Shown one piece after another: positions 1 to 7,915 of a stretch of DNA of 59,913 nucleotides. Made by a program: the position numbers and the translations under genes. Location of the stretch: assembly GCF_003852525.1 (NCBI RefSeq), contig NZ_QAJL01000003.1:186633-246545 (forward strand), written 5' to 3'. Each line of letters starts with the position of its first letter. The stretch's first letter is position 1. The DNA is from Pedobacter sp. KBW06. GTDB taxonomy: Bacteria > Bacteroidota > Bacteroidia > Sphingobacteriales > Sphingobacteriaceae. The notes beneath the pieces were generated by a model. The model searched no databases and had not been told where the DNA came from. It worked only from the letters and a program-made list of their open reading frames with translations.

Positions 1-87
1 ATTGGTGATCAGCTTAGTAGCATCAAAGCCGAAACTTCGAACAGTTTTGCTGAAATTGGTGATCAGCTTAGTAGTATCAAAGCTGAA
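1..87 (+). repeat. Direct repeat, 33-nt unit with 54-nt period, inside the partial coding region
   Basis: Bases 1-33 and 55-87 are near identical and differ at third-codon positions only. The period is 54 nt, or 18 codons, so the repeat is in frame and encodes IGDQLSSIKAE twice. More copies may lie upstream of the window. Confidence 0.7.
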
Positions 88-162
88 ATAGTCAAAATAG
101 ATGCTGCTGCCCGGTATGAACAATTTCATGAAGACCAAAAGAAATTTGATATCCCGAAATAA
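1..162 (+). CDS. C-terminal end of a coiled-coil repeat protein (5' truncated)
   Basis: The window opens inside an open frame that runs from base 1 to the TAA at 160-162, giving 53 residues with no start codon in view. The peptide contains the 11-residue unit IGDQLSSIKAE twice, 18 residues apart, followed by a charged tail ending in FDIPK. The spacing of I, L and I residues suggests an amphipathic helix or coiled coil. Upstream sequence is missing, so neither the family nor the function can be named. A strong hairpin terminator follows 21 bp after the stop, which supports this being a real gene end. Confidence 0.6.
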   Translation: MGDQLSSIKAETSNSFAEIGDQLSSIKAEIVKIDAAARYEQFHEDQKKFDIPK

Positions 163-183
163 TTTTCGATAATTACATACCCC

Positions 184-218
184 ATAATAAAGCTCCTTAT
201 AGAGCTTTATTATTTTTT
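184..218 (+). terminator. Rho-independent terminator of the partial gene
   Basis: A perfect 12-bp stem (184-195 with 202-213) and a 6-nt loop are followed by a T-run to 218. It closes the transcription unit that ends at 162. Confidence 0.85.
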
Positions 219-361
219 GCACTATCCATTGCCGGTAACTTTCATCGGTGTTATATTCAAATATCTGAGTGTAATCAAATAAATCAATTATTTTGTCCCT
301 AAAAGCGCAGCCCGATTGTCAATGTTATCAATTAACCAGGTATTTATTAAACAGAAGATTT

Positions 362-700
362 ATGAAAGAGTTTCTAATGCTAATCAGAGAAAATGCGGAC
401 TACGGAGAAATGACCGCACAGCAGATGCAGGACGACATCGAAAAGCAAATCAAATGGGTAGAAGAACTGATGGCCAAAGGCAATTTTAAGGATGCAAATC
501 CGCTTAGTCCTGAAGGAGCACATGCTAAAGGAAATGTCATTACCGATGGCCCTTATGTAGAAAGTAAGGAATGCATCAGTGGCTATTATTTTCTACTGGC
601 CAATTCTTTGGAAGAAGCAACTGAACTGGCAAAAGGATGCCCGTCATTAGCGATTGGCGCCAGTGTGGAGGTCAGAGAAGTTATTCAGGTTGGACTATAA
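362..700 (+). CDS. YCII-family (DGPF) protein paired with an ECF sigma factor
   Basis: This 112-residue protein belongs to the YCII/DGPF family of small dimeric alpha-beta barrel proteins. The signature is DGPY at residues 62-65 in a context of TDGPYVESKE, followed by the SGYYFLLANS strand typical of the family. I chose the ATG at 362 because the frame upstream, which opens at a TTG at 293, has no family similarity and the family normally begins with a short MKEFLxL strand. Its 3' end overlaps the start of the sigma factor gene. DGPF proteins encoded beside ECF42 sigma factors are a known conserved pair; their biochemical role is unsettled, so none is assigned here. Confidence 0.85.
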   Translation: MKEFLMLIRENADYGEMTAQQMQDDIEKQIKWVEELMAKGNFKDANPLSPEGAHAKGNVITDGPYVESKECISGYYFLLANSLEEATELAKGCPSLAIGASVEVREVIQVGL

Positions 701-1988
701 CACACATATTCCTCAGCTAACAGCACATCTTTTCCGTGAAAATTCGGGAAAGATGACTGCTATTTTATCCAGGATCTTTGGTTTACAGCATCTTGACCTG
801 ATCCTGGATATCGTTCAGGATACCTTTGAAGCTGCATTGACGACCTGGCGGTTTAAAGGAATTCCGGACAATCCTTCCGGCTGGCTGATGAAAGTCGCCA
901 AAAACAAAGCGCTTAATGCAGTGAAGAGGGCCCAAAAGAGCGAATCATTTTCCCCTGATCTGATTTTATCCGCATCAATTGATCTGGAGGATCATTTTGA
1001 GCTGATCTGTACAGATCATGAAATTAAAGACAGTCAGCTCAGGCTGCTGATCATTTGTGGTCAGCCTGTCTTTTCCAGCAGGAATCAAATCATCATCACC
1101 TTACACATCTTATCCGGCTTTGGTGTTCCTGAGCTAGCCAACGCCTTATTGATGAAGGAGGAAGCGGTCAAAAAAAGTTTGAGCAGGTGTAAATCATCTC
1201 TCAAAGCGATTCCTCAGCTCCTGAATGTTCCGGTTGTCCTTCCTTCAGATGAGCAAACGGAAACACTCCTTCACATTTTATATTTAATGTTCAATGAGGG
1301 CTACAAAACGACAAGAGCGAAGAAGGGCATCAATAACGACTTATGTTATGAGGCGATCAGGTTAACTAAACTACTTTTAACCCCTCAACAGACCTGTTAC
1401 CATCAGGTGAATGCCCTTCTGGCTTTAATGTTTTTCAACCTGTCGAGGTTCCCTGCACGTCTGACTGAAAGTGCGGAATGGCTGAGCTTAGCGGAGCAGG
1501 ACAGCGGACTTTGGGAGCAAAAATTTATTCAGGAAGGCTTTTATTACCTCCATATTTCCACCCAATCCACACAAATCCACCGCCTCCATCTGGAGGCCAT
1601 CATCGCTTCCTTACATTGCACTGCCCCGGATTTTAAACAGACCAACTGGACAAAGATCGTCTACCTCTACCAGCAACTGGAACTGCTGGAGCCCGGTTCT
1701 CCCTATGTCAGGCTCAACAGGATCATCGCGCAAAGCTATCTGCTAAATGCAGCAGCCTGTATAAAGGAAATCAATGAATTGGAAATCAGCTCGGGACTCC
1801 GGCAAAGTTTTCTTTTTTCTGCAAGCAAGGCCGATATCTATCAAAGGATCGGAGAAAGAGAAAAAGCAATAACGGCTTATGAGGAAGCCTTTCGGCTGAG
1901 CAATGCTGTGCTTGACAGGAAATTTTTATTGCGAAAAATTGCGGAATGTAAATCAGGAAGCAATGATGCAGCAGGCAGGCAGCACTAA
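654..1988 (+). CDS. ECF42-type RNA polymerase sigma factor with C-terminal extension (DUF6596)
   Basis: This is an extracytoplasmic-function sigma-70 protein of about 430-444 residues, far longer than a plain ECF factor. Region 2 is visible in the DIVQDTFEAALTTWRFKG stretch and region 4 lies near residues 135-185. The rest is the helical extension (DUF6596/TPR-like) marked by LYLMFNEGY and a C-terminal TPR-like pair, as in the ECF42 group. No in-frame ATG lies near the expected start: the first, at 753, would remove conserved LFRENSGK residues. Candidates are TTG 654, GTG 663 and TTG 690. All lie inside the upstream DGPF gene, so translation is probably coupled to it. No anti-sigma factor is visible; in this group the extension is thought to take over control. 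Target promoters are unknown. Confidence 0.85.
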   Translation: MAPVWRSEKLFRLDYNTHIPQLTAHLFRENSGKMTAILSRIFGLQHLDLILDIVQDTFEAALTTWRFKGIPDNPSGWLMKVAKNKALNAVKRAQKSESFSPDLILSASIDLEDHFELICTDHEIKDSQLRLLIICGQPVFSSRNQIIITLHILSGFGVPELANALLMKEEAVKKSLSRCKSSLKAIPQLLNVPVVLPSDEQTETLLHILYLMFNEGYKTTRAKKGINNDLCYEAIRLTKLLLTPQQTCYHQVNALLALMFFNLSRFPARLTESAEWLSLAEQDSGLWEQKFIQEGFYYLHISTQSTQIHRLHLEAIIASLHCTAPDFKQTNWTKIVYLYQQLELLEPGSPYVRLNRIIAQSYLLNAAACIKEINELEISSGLRQSFLFSASKADIYQRIGEREKAITAYEEAFRLSNAVLDRKFLLRKIAECKSGSNDAAGRQH

Positions 1989-2039
1989 GGCTTAAGTTTA
2001 AAATAATTATCTTCGCGCTTTGATACATAATATTAGGAT

Positions 2040-2621
2040 ATGAAACTGGAAGAACTATTGCTGCAGAGAAGCGAAAACAAATGTGAATTATGCCAATCCG
2101 GAGATACGCTTAGCGTATACGAAGTACCTCCGCAATCAAAGAGCAATGAGGACAACTGCATCATGATTTGTGATAAGTGTTTAGCTCAGATTGACAATAA
2201 AGAAGAACTGGACAGCAAACATTGGGCTTGTTTAACAGGCAGCATGTGGAGCGAAGTTCCCGGAGTACAAGTAGTTTCCTGGCGTTTATTGAACCGCCTG
2301 AGCAATGAGAGCTGGGCAATGGATAACCTGGATATGATGTACCTGGACGAAGAAAGATTGGCATGGGCAAAGTCTGCCGGCCTTGAAAATGGTGCCGCCG
2401 CAGAATTCCACAAAGATTGTAACGGCAGTATTCTTCAGGCAGGAGATTCGATTGTTTTAATCAAATCTTTAGATGTAAAAGGTTCTACATTGAATGCAAA
2501 AATGGGAACAGTGGTGAAAAATATCCGCCTGGTGGAAAACAATACCGATCAGATTGAAGGTAAAATCGAAGGTCAGGTTATTGTGATCCTTACCAAATAT
2601 ACCAGAAAACAAGGCGCTTAA
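2040..2621 (+). CDS. PhnA/YjdM-family zinc-ribbon protein
   Basis: This 193-residue protein has an N-terminal zinc ribbon with cysteine pairs at C15/C18 and C44/C47, a middle region with the GSMWSEVPGVQVVSWRLL stretch, and a C-terminal PhnA domain (about 125-193) containing DSIVLIKSLDVKG. That is the usual two-part layout of PhnA-domain proteins. The name is historical: the family is not required for phosphonate breakdown and its molecular role is unclear. A near-consensus Bacteroidota promoter box (TATCTTCG) lies about 30 bp upstream of the ATG, and a terminator follows directly, so it is probably transcribed alone. Confidence 0.85.
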   Translation: MKLEELLLQRSENKCELCQSGDTLSVYEVPPQSKSNEDNCIMICDKCLAQIDNKEELDSKHWACLTGSMWSEVPGVQVVSWRLLNRLSNESWAMDNLDMMYLDEERLAWAKSAGLENGAAAEFHKDCNGSILQAGDSIVLIKSLDVKGSTLNAKMGTVVKNIRLVENNTDQIEGKIEGQVIVILTKYTRKQGA

Positions 2622-2641
2622 TTGTTAATGTTTTTTTGAGA

Positions 2642-2680
2642 AAAGGCTGGTCATTTCTGTTAATGGCCGGCCTTTTTTTA
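2642..2680 (+). terminator. Rho-independent terminator after the PhnA gene
   Basis: A 14-bp stem with two G-U pairs (AAAGGCTGGTCATT with AATGGCCGGCCTTT) is followed by a T-run, about 20 bp after the stop codon. Confidence 0.85.
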
Positions 2681-2798
2681 TGGATTAGTACATAAAATGC
2701 TTTCCTAATAATTTTTCACCGGCAAGAATGGGGTTTTCATCGGTAGAATTTTCAAGCTGGTTCATGGGTAGATAGTTTTGACAAAAATTAAAAAAGAT

Positions 2799-3536
2799 AT
2801 GTCACTATTTACACCACTTATCTGGATGCTCATCATCCTGCCAATTGTCATCATTGCATTGATCAAATCAGAAAAAGGCCCGCTAAAATACCTGGCTTTC
2901 TTTGTCCTGTATTTCTTATTCGATTGTTACCTCCAACAGCTGTCCATGAAATTTATAAACCTTGAATTTATGGGGCTCCGGTTTACCTGGGCTGGTAAAC
3001 TATTGAGTCTGGCAACCTCTTTAGTCGTCATCTATACGGTATCAAAATCCGACAGACAAGAAATAGGGTTTACCACTAAAACGAACGCTAAAAAGTTAGT
3101 CAAATCCGGCCTTTTGTTTTTCTTTGGCTTTTTACTTTTTGATTTCATTTTCAAGATGATTTTGTTCCCAAAAGGAGGCAGTTTCAACCTGGAAACTTTT
3201 GCTTTTCAGGCAACAATGCCGGGATTAACCGAAGAAATCGCTTTTAGAGGAATCAGTTTATGGCTATTGGACAAGGTATTTATATCGGAATGGACATTTA
3301 AAGGCCTAAAGTTTGGCTGGGGATTCATCATCGTTACGCTTTTGTTCGGGGTTGTTCATGGCGCCGTTCTCACGGAGCAGCATGCATTTAAATTTGATGT
3401 CGTCACCATAGTCTACCTCGCCTTAATTTCCTCATTGAGTGTTGGACTGCTCAGAAAATTCTCCGGAAATCTCATCTATCCTATTCTGGGGCATAACACG
3501 ATCAATCTCATGAATGCCATTATCAGAATTTTATAA
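2799..3536 (+). CDS. CPBP-family intramembrane metalloprotease (Abi domain)
   Basis: This 245-residue membrane protein carries all CPBP glutamic-type protease motifs: TEEIAFR with E145, E146 and R150, the FGVVH motif with H186, and GHNTIN with H231 and N235. Several hydrophobic segments fit six to seven membrane helices. I prefer the ATG at 2799, after an A-rich stretch ending in AAAAAGAT, over the TTG at 2778. Family members process prenylated proteins in eukaryotes and are linked to peptide maturation, bacteriocin immunity or signalling in bacteria. The substrate here is unknown. It lies 55 bp before a LytS/LytTR pair on the same strand, so it may be part of that signalling unit. Confidence 0.85.
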   Translation: MSLFTPLIWMLIILPIVIIALIKSEKGPLKYLAFFVLYFLFDCYLQQLSMKFINLEFMGLRFTWAGKLLSLATSLVVIYTVSKSDRQEIGFTTKTNAKKLVKSGLLFFFGFLLFDFIFKMILFPKGGSFNLETFAFQATMPGLTEEIAFRGISLWLLDKVFISEWTFKGLKFGWGFIIVTLLFGVVHGAVLTEQHAFKFDVVTIVYLALISSLSVGLLRKFSGNLIYPILGHNTINLMNAIIRIL

Positions 3537-3591
3537 TATAGGACCAGAAAGGTCGAAAAAGTTATCTTTGGCCAGCTTTAAAAGAGACAAA

Positions 3592-4761
3592 ATGCAGCAT
3601 ACACCCGTTTTTTCCGGCTATTTTACAGAGAAGATCGCAGAATTTGATTTTGAAAAATTCTATACCAAAAAGAAGCGCATTTTGCTTCATAGTTTGATGT
3701 GGTCTGGCTTTGCCTTACTGCTATTTTTGAGCTATAGAATTGCCTATCACCTCACTGACTTTAATAGTTTCATACTGACATTACGCATGACTGTGGTGAA
3801 TATGATTGTTTTCTATTCATTTTTTTATATTGCGGTACCAGGAATTTTTAAGGCAAGTGTGGGTATGGCTGCCTTATTGATCGCCATTGCTTTTCCGGTA
3901 TTCATCAGCATCTGGCTTTTGATCACTTATTTATTCTCAATAACCTATCATGCACTTGGTTTTGAAATCTTAAGCGGTGAATTGAAAGGGGCGATTAAAG
4001 GCAGTGCAAGTCAGACTTTTTTCCAGGCCATAGCGCTAAGCAGAATGATCTCACAGGCCATTATCATTATTTCCATCCTGGCCCCTTTCTTCTTTGTGAA
4101 AATCCTGTTTGAAATATCCAGGTTATACAGCAGGACACTCAATATCCAAAAACAAAAGGCAACATTGGAAATTCAAAACATCAATATTGAAAAAGACTTT
4201 CTCAAAGCCCAGCTTAACCCACATTTCCTTTTTAATACCTTGAACAATCTCTACAGCCTGACACTCAGGAAAGATAAACTCGCACCCGAAGTGATCCTGA
4301 ATCTTTCAGATACCATGAGCTATACCCTGTATGAATCCAATACGGAAAAAGTTCCCCTGTTTAAAGAACTGGAATTTATCAAAAACTACGCAGAGCTTGA
4401 AAAAATGAGGTATTCCGGAGATAAAAACATTCAATTTGACTTTCCCTCTGAATCCGAATGTTCCGGGCTTTACATTGCACCGCTGTTAACCTTTACTTTT
4501 ATTGAAAACGCGTTTAAATACGGTTTGAAATCCAGGAAAGATGCTTTCCTGAGTTTAAAGATAAAGATTAAAGAGGGCTGCTTTTATTTTGACATTGAAA
4601 ACGACGTTGATCCAGCAGGAGAAAAAGCTGATTTTGGAGGAATAGGTTTAGAAAACTCAAAAAAACGATTACAGCTGTTGTATCCCGCTAAACATGAATT
4701 GCAAATTCAAAATCCGGAAAGCTGTTTTAAAGTATCATTAAAATTAGGTTTGGAAAACTAA
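3592..4761 (+). CDS. LytS-like sensor histidine kinase (His_kinase family)
   Basis: This 389-residue kinase has four predicted N-terminal membrane segments (about residues 25-180), a short coiled linker, and a His_kinase domain. The phosphorylated histidine is H211 in LNPHFLFNTLNNL, and an HATPase domain follows with FTFIENAFKYG (N-box) and the GGIGLENSKKRL G-box. The ATG at 3592 is preceded by AAAAGAGACAA; the longer frame from 3514 would overlap the CPBP gene. The stop overlaps the next start by one base (TAATG), so kinase and regulator are translationally coupled. The signal is not evident from the sensor region. Confidence 0.92.
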   Translation: MQHTPVFSGYFTEKIAEFDFEKFYTKKKRILLHSLMWSGFALLLFLSYRIAYHLTDFNSFILTLRMTVVNMIVFYSFFYIAVPGIFKASVGMAALLIAIAFPVFISIWLLITYLFSITYHALGFEILSGELKGAIKGSASQTFFQAIALSRMISQAIIIISILAPFFFVKILFEISRLYSRTLNIQKQKATLEIQNINIEKDFLKAQLNPHFLFNTLNNLYSLTLRKDKLAPEVILNLSDTMSYTLYESNTEKVPLFKELEFIKNYAELEKMRYSGDKNIQFDFPSESECSGLYIAPLLTFTFIENAFKYGLKSRKDAFLSLKIKIKEGCFYFDIENDVDPAGEKADFGGIGLENSKKRLQLLYPAKHELQIQNPESCFKVSLKLGLEN

Positions 4762-5468
4762 TGGAAAAACTAAAATGTGTCATTATAGACGACGAGCCTC
4801 TGGCCAGAGATGTCATTGAATCTTTTGCCAAGGAAGTTCCTTTTTTAAGTGTTGTAGCAACATTTGAAGATCCTGTTGAAGCCCTTTTATACCTAAAAGA
4901 TCATCCCGCAGATATCATTTTCAGCGATATAGAAATGCCCAAGCTGAATGGTTTGGAGCTGGTCCGCTCTTTGGAAAATTCGCTGGTTATTATTTTTATC
5001 ACTGCTTACCGGGATTTTGCATTGGAAGGCTTTGATACAGGGGCGACTGATTATCTGGTTAAACCGGTAAGATTTGACAGGTTTCTGAAAGCCATTCATA
5101 AAGCCAAAGACTACCTGGAGTTAAAACGATCTTCCTCCATACAACAAGTAAACAATGATCGCATATTCATAAAATCAGAGGGGAAACTCACTAAAATTCT
5201 GCTCGATGAAATTTTATATGTAGAAGCCCAGGGGGATTATTTAAACATCGTTATCCCATCAGCTGTTTACAGCACCCAGGCCACACTGAAATCTATGGAA
5301 GAAACCCTTTCTTTGCCAAAGTTTTTTAGGATTCAGCGTTCATTCATTTTAAATCTTGAGGCCGTAAGAAGTGTAAATGGCAATATGGTGGAGCTCGTTA
5401 ACGGCAAGTCGATCTCTATTGCGGTCAATAAAAAAGAAGAATTCTTTAATGCCTTAGGAATCAGGTAA
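4761..5468 (+). CDS. LytTR-family response regulator
   Basis: The 235-residue protein has a receiver domain (residues 4-120) with D10, D11, the phospho-acceptor D56 in FSDIEMPKLNG, and the conserved lysine in DYLVKPVRFDRF. A LytTR DNA-binding domain follows (about 135-235), marked by ILYVEAQGDYLNIV and FFRIQRSFILNLEAV. It is the partner of the overlapping kinase. LytTR regulators bind paired direct repeats; I did not find an obvious pair nearby. Its 3' end overlaps the convergent minus-strand gene by 15 bp. Confidence 0.93.
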   Translation: MEKLKCVIIDDEPLARDVIESFAKEVPFLSVVATFEDPVEALLYLKDHPADIIFSDIEMPKLNGLELVRSLENSLVIIFITAYRDFALEGFDTGATDYLVKPVRFDRFLKAIHKAKDYLELKRSSSIQQVNNDRIFIKSEGKLTKILLDEILYVEAQGDYLNIVIPSAVYSTQATLKSMEETLSLPKFFRIQRSFILNLEAVRSVNGNMVELVNGKSISIAVNKKEEFFNALGIR

Positions 5469-5891
5469 ACCAGTTTCTTCTTTTCCCACAGGAGGCAGCA
5501 TGATGCTGATCAATCCCATACAAAGCCCCATTGGAAGCAGGAAGTCAAAGGAGAAATCCATAAAAATATCCAGATACTCAGCCACTGAATACTGCTGAAA
5601 GTCGGACAGATACCCTGGATACAAAAACAACCAGCTCAGGAGCGTAAAGAAGAGAAAAGGGGTCATAAAGCGGAAAAAGACATTGGGATAAAGAATTCCG
5701 CGGGCCTCCAGGGCAAGAATGACATAGCAGTAAATGATGGTAAAAATAAATACTCCCGGGCTGCAGCTGGCAAAAAAGAACAAAGCATATAAGGAGTCAG
5801 AACTTGCCGTACAGACAATGACCGCAAGCAGAGACACCAACAAAGCAATCGTAAAAACCCTTGAGGTTGATAATCGTTGTGACTTTATCAT
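5454..5891 (-). CDS. Unknown four-helix membrane protein
   Basis: This 145-residue protein is almost entirely hydrophobic, with about four membrane-spanning segments (near residues 12-30, 36-62, 75-92 and 112-132). It has no motif I recognise. It starts 3 bp after the stop of the 341-residue gene upstream, so the two are one operon and probably act together at the membrane. It overlaps the response regulator gene tail to tail. Confidence 0.65.
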   Translation of the reverse strand: MIKSQRLSTSRVFTIALLVSLLAVIVCTASSDSLYALFFFASCSPGVFIFTIIYCYVILALEARGILYPNVFFRFMTPFLFFTLLSWLFLYPGYLSDFQQYSVAEYLDIFMDFSFDFLLPMGLCMGLISIMLPPVGKEETGLPDS

Positions 5892-5894
5892 TTT

Positions 5895-6920
5895 TTATAA
5901 TTTCTTTACTGATCTGGACTTTAAGATGTAACATTGGTAATTCTCGTTGATGATGATCGGGAAGGACATGGTTTCATCTCTGAAATACTGGAGCTGATGG
6001 TGATAATTTAGGGGATGTTCTCCCTCAGACTCTTTAACCGTCATCTCTGTCTTCAACTTTAACGTATCTTTTCCCAACATCAGATTTAAATAGGCCATTC
6101 CGTTCCATTCCTGATATCCTTGGCTTTCTTTATGAAAATTCGCGACATACAGATAGGGATTAGGTACCCCCAACCGGTCCAGGTTGAGTGCTTTGATGGA
6201 ATCCAGTGTCGCTTTTTTCTCTCCCCCAGGCATCCCCTCCAGGTCTTTCCCAAACAGCGCATGCCATTTGTTCTGAATTAAAAAGATGACCTTATCCGTC
6301 TTTGTATCGTAAAATCGCCTTCTATCCCCCTCAGTAACGCCATTCTTTCCCCAAAGCATCTGATAACCAAAAAACTGGACAAGTGTTGCTTTCTTATAAA
6401 GCGCTTCATATTCTTGTCGCAAAGCTTCAGTTCCGAGCTTTAAGTCTTTATTTACAGGCAAATATTCCTGTCGACCTGAACTGCCGTCCAGAAACCAGGA
6501 GTAATAATAATCAGGGTGAATGATATATTCCCTGTTTAAGCTGATATCATAGTCCTCAACACGCAGCGAATCCAGGAGTGTACCATTGGCGTCGATCCTG
6601 TAATATACATTTACATCCGTGGAATTCGTTTCTTCCTGTAGGGCATGCAACAGGATCATCCCGGTTTTCGGATCCCTCAGCGGAGGAAAAAGTTTTCTTC
6701 TCTCTCCTGGATCACCTACCAACAGTTTTAACTCAAGCGCATTGCTCTTCGCAGCAGCACCCAAAGGCAGATAACCAGCGTATTGACCTGGCAGAGGGGG
6801 CTGATCGATCGTATTTCTGAATGCGAAAAACAAAACATGGCTCAGCATAAACAAGCCACTGATCAGGATCAGCAGTATTATATTTGTTTTATAGGGATTC
6901 CTTTTTTTCGATCCTTCCAT
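5895..6920 (-). CDS. Unknown membrane-anchored extracytoplasmic protein
   Basis: The 341-residue product has a basic N-terminus, a single membrane helix at about residues 13-33 and a long hydrophilic domain predicted to lie outside the cytoplasm. The domain is rich in Y, L and charged residues and has no recognised catalytic motif. The segment MILLHALQEETNSTDVNVYY and the repeated aromatic strands suggest a beta-rich fold, but this is weak. It is the first gene of a two-gene operon with the small membrane protein downstream. Start ATG at 6920 is clear; I cannot assign a function. Confidence 0.7.
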   Translation of the reverse strand: MEGSKKRNPYKTNIILLILISGLFMLSHVLFFAFRNTIDQPPLPGQYAGYLPLGAAAKSNALELKLLVGDPGERRKLFPPLRDPKTGMILLHALQEETNSTDVNVYYRIDANGTLLDSLRVEDYDISLNREYIIHPDYYYSWFLDGSSGRQEYLPVNKDLKLGTEALRQEYEALYKKATLVQFFGYQMLWGKNGVTEGDRRRFYDTKTDKVIFLIQNKWHALFGKDLEGMPGGEKKATLDSIKALNLDRLGVPNPYLYVANFHKESQGYQEWNGMAYLNLMLGKDTLKLKTEMTVKESEGEHPLNYHHQLQYFRDETMSFPIIINENYQCYILKSRSVKKL

Positions 6921-7132
6921 TTATCAGTCTTCTTACCAGACACTAAGTAAGCATAAATATTTTTCCTTCAGGGATAAAATTAACAAAAGCAGGTTTGAAT
7001 TTATCAAATGACCATGATCAAGCCCTAAGCGTAAAGCAATCTGTATGCTCAAAAACTTTTCCTCCTGTATTTTTGTTACTCCTTTATTTCTCACAATAAT
7101 ACTACATTTACCTGAACTATAATTAAAAACAA

Positions 7133-7915
7133 ATGAGCAACACTGCAACAGACTTAAAAGAAATTCCCATGGATTGGGATAGCTATTTCAGCCGTGTAAA
7201 CGACCTTCCGGCTTCTATCCGTTTAAATCTGGCTTTAAACCAGATTGCTCCCATTCCAGGCTTGTCAAAACTGCTGTGGTGTGGCATAAAGTTCCAAAAG
7301 CCGGACGACAATGGTTTTACCACCAACGAGGAGTTCCAAACGATTTGCGACATTGAAGACGCGATAGATGCAGCCTTAACCGGAATAAATGCCTTGTTTA
7401 CCGCAGCTTTGAAATCCGACGGAAAGCTGGAATTGTTCTTTTATGCCCCAACAAATGAAGGATATGAAAGTCTGGTTCAACAGGCAATGATGAATTTCCC
7501 CCAATACCAGTATGCAACTGATAGTTCTGAAGAGCAGGACTGGAAAACCTATTTTGAGTTCCTCTACCCTAACCACTACGAATACAAATGTATTCAGAAT
7601 GGAAAGGTATTGAGACAATTGCAGCAGAGCGGTGATGTGTTTGAGCTGGAGCGCGAAGTAGACCATTGGATCTATTTCAATTCCGAAGCGGACCTGAATG
7701 CCTTTACCCAGGAGGTCAATACCTCCGGTTTCAGGGTCTTATCACAGGATAAACATGATCGTGAAGATTTTCCTTATGTGGTTAACATCTCCAGAAAAAA
7801 CACAGTATTGCCCTATGAAGTAAACAATTATGTATGGGAACTGGTCGAAACCGCAGAAAAGCACAAAGGCTTTTATGATGGCTGGGGTTGTCCTATAGCT
7901 AAATCTGAAGGATAG
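7133..7915 (+). CDS. DUF695-RraB fusion protein
   Basis: This 260-residue protein joins two domains. Residues 10-145 resemble DUF695, with CGIKFQKPDDNGFTTNEEF and KLELFFYAPTNEGYESL. Residues 155-256 resemble RraB (regulator of ribonuclease E activity B), ending in the family's typical YDGWGCPI. In Escherichia coli, RraB binds RNase E and inhibits it. Bacteroidota usually carry only RNase G-like enzymes without the scaffold to which RraB binds, so the role here may differ. The start is ATG 7133, with a near-consensus TACATTTA box about 30 bp upstream. The gene overlaps the convergent pncB gene by 17 bp. Confidence 0.8.
   Translation: MSNTATDLKEIPMDWDSYFSRVNDLPASIRLNLALNQIAPIPGLSKLLWCGIKFQKPDDNGFTTNEEFQTICDIEDAIDAALTGINALFTAALKSDGKLELFFYAPTNEGYESLVQQAMMNFPQYQYATDSSEEQDWKTYFEFLYPNHYEYKCIQNGKVLRQLQQSGDVFELEREVDHWIYFNSEADLNAFTQEVNTSGFRVLSQDKHDREDFPYVVNISRKNTVLPYEVNNYVWELVETAEKHKGFYDGWGCPIAKSEG

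Noticed and set aside
6933..7148. 71-codon minus-strand frame before the RraB fusion
   Set aside because: AT-rich intergenic sequence with no family match; it overlaps the start of a supported gene.
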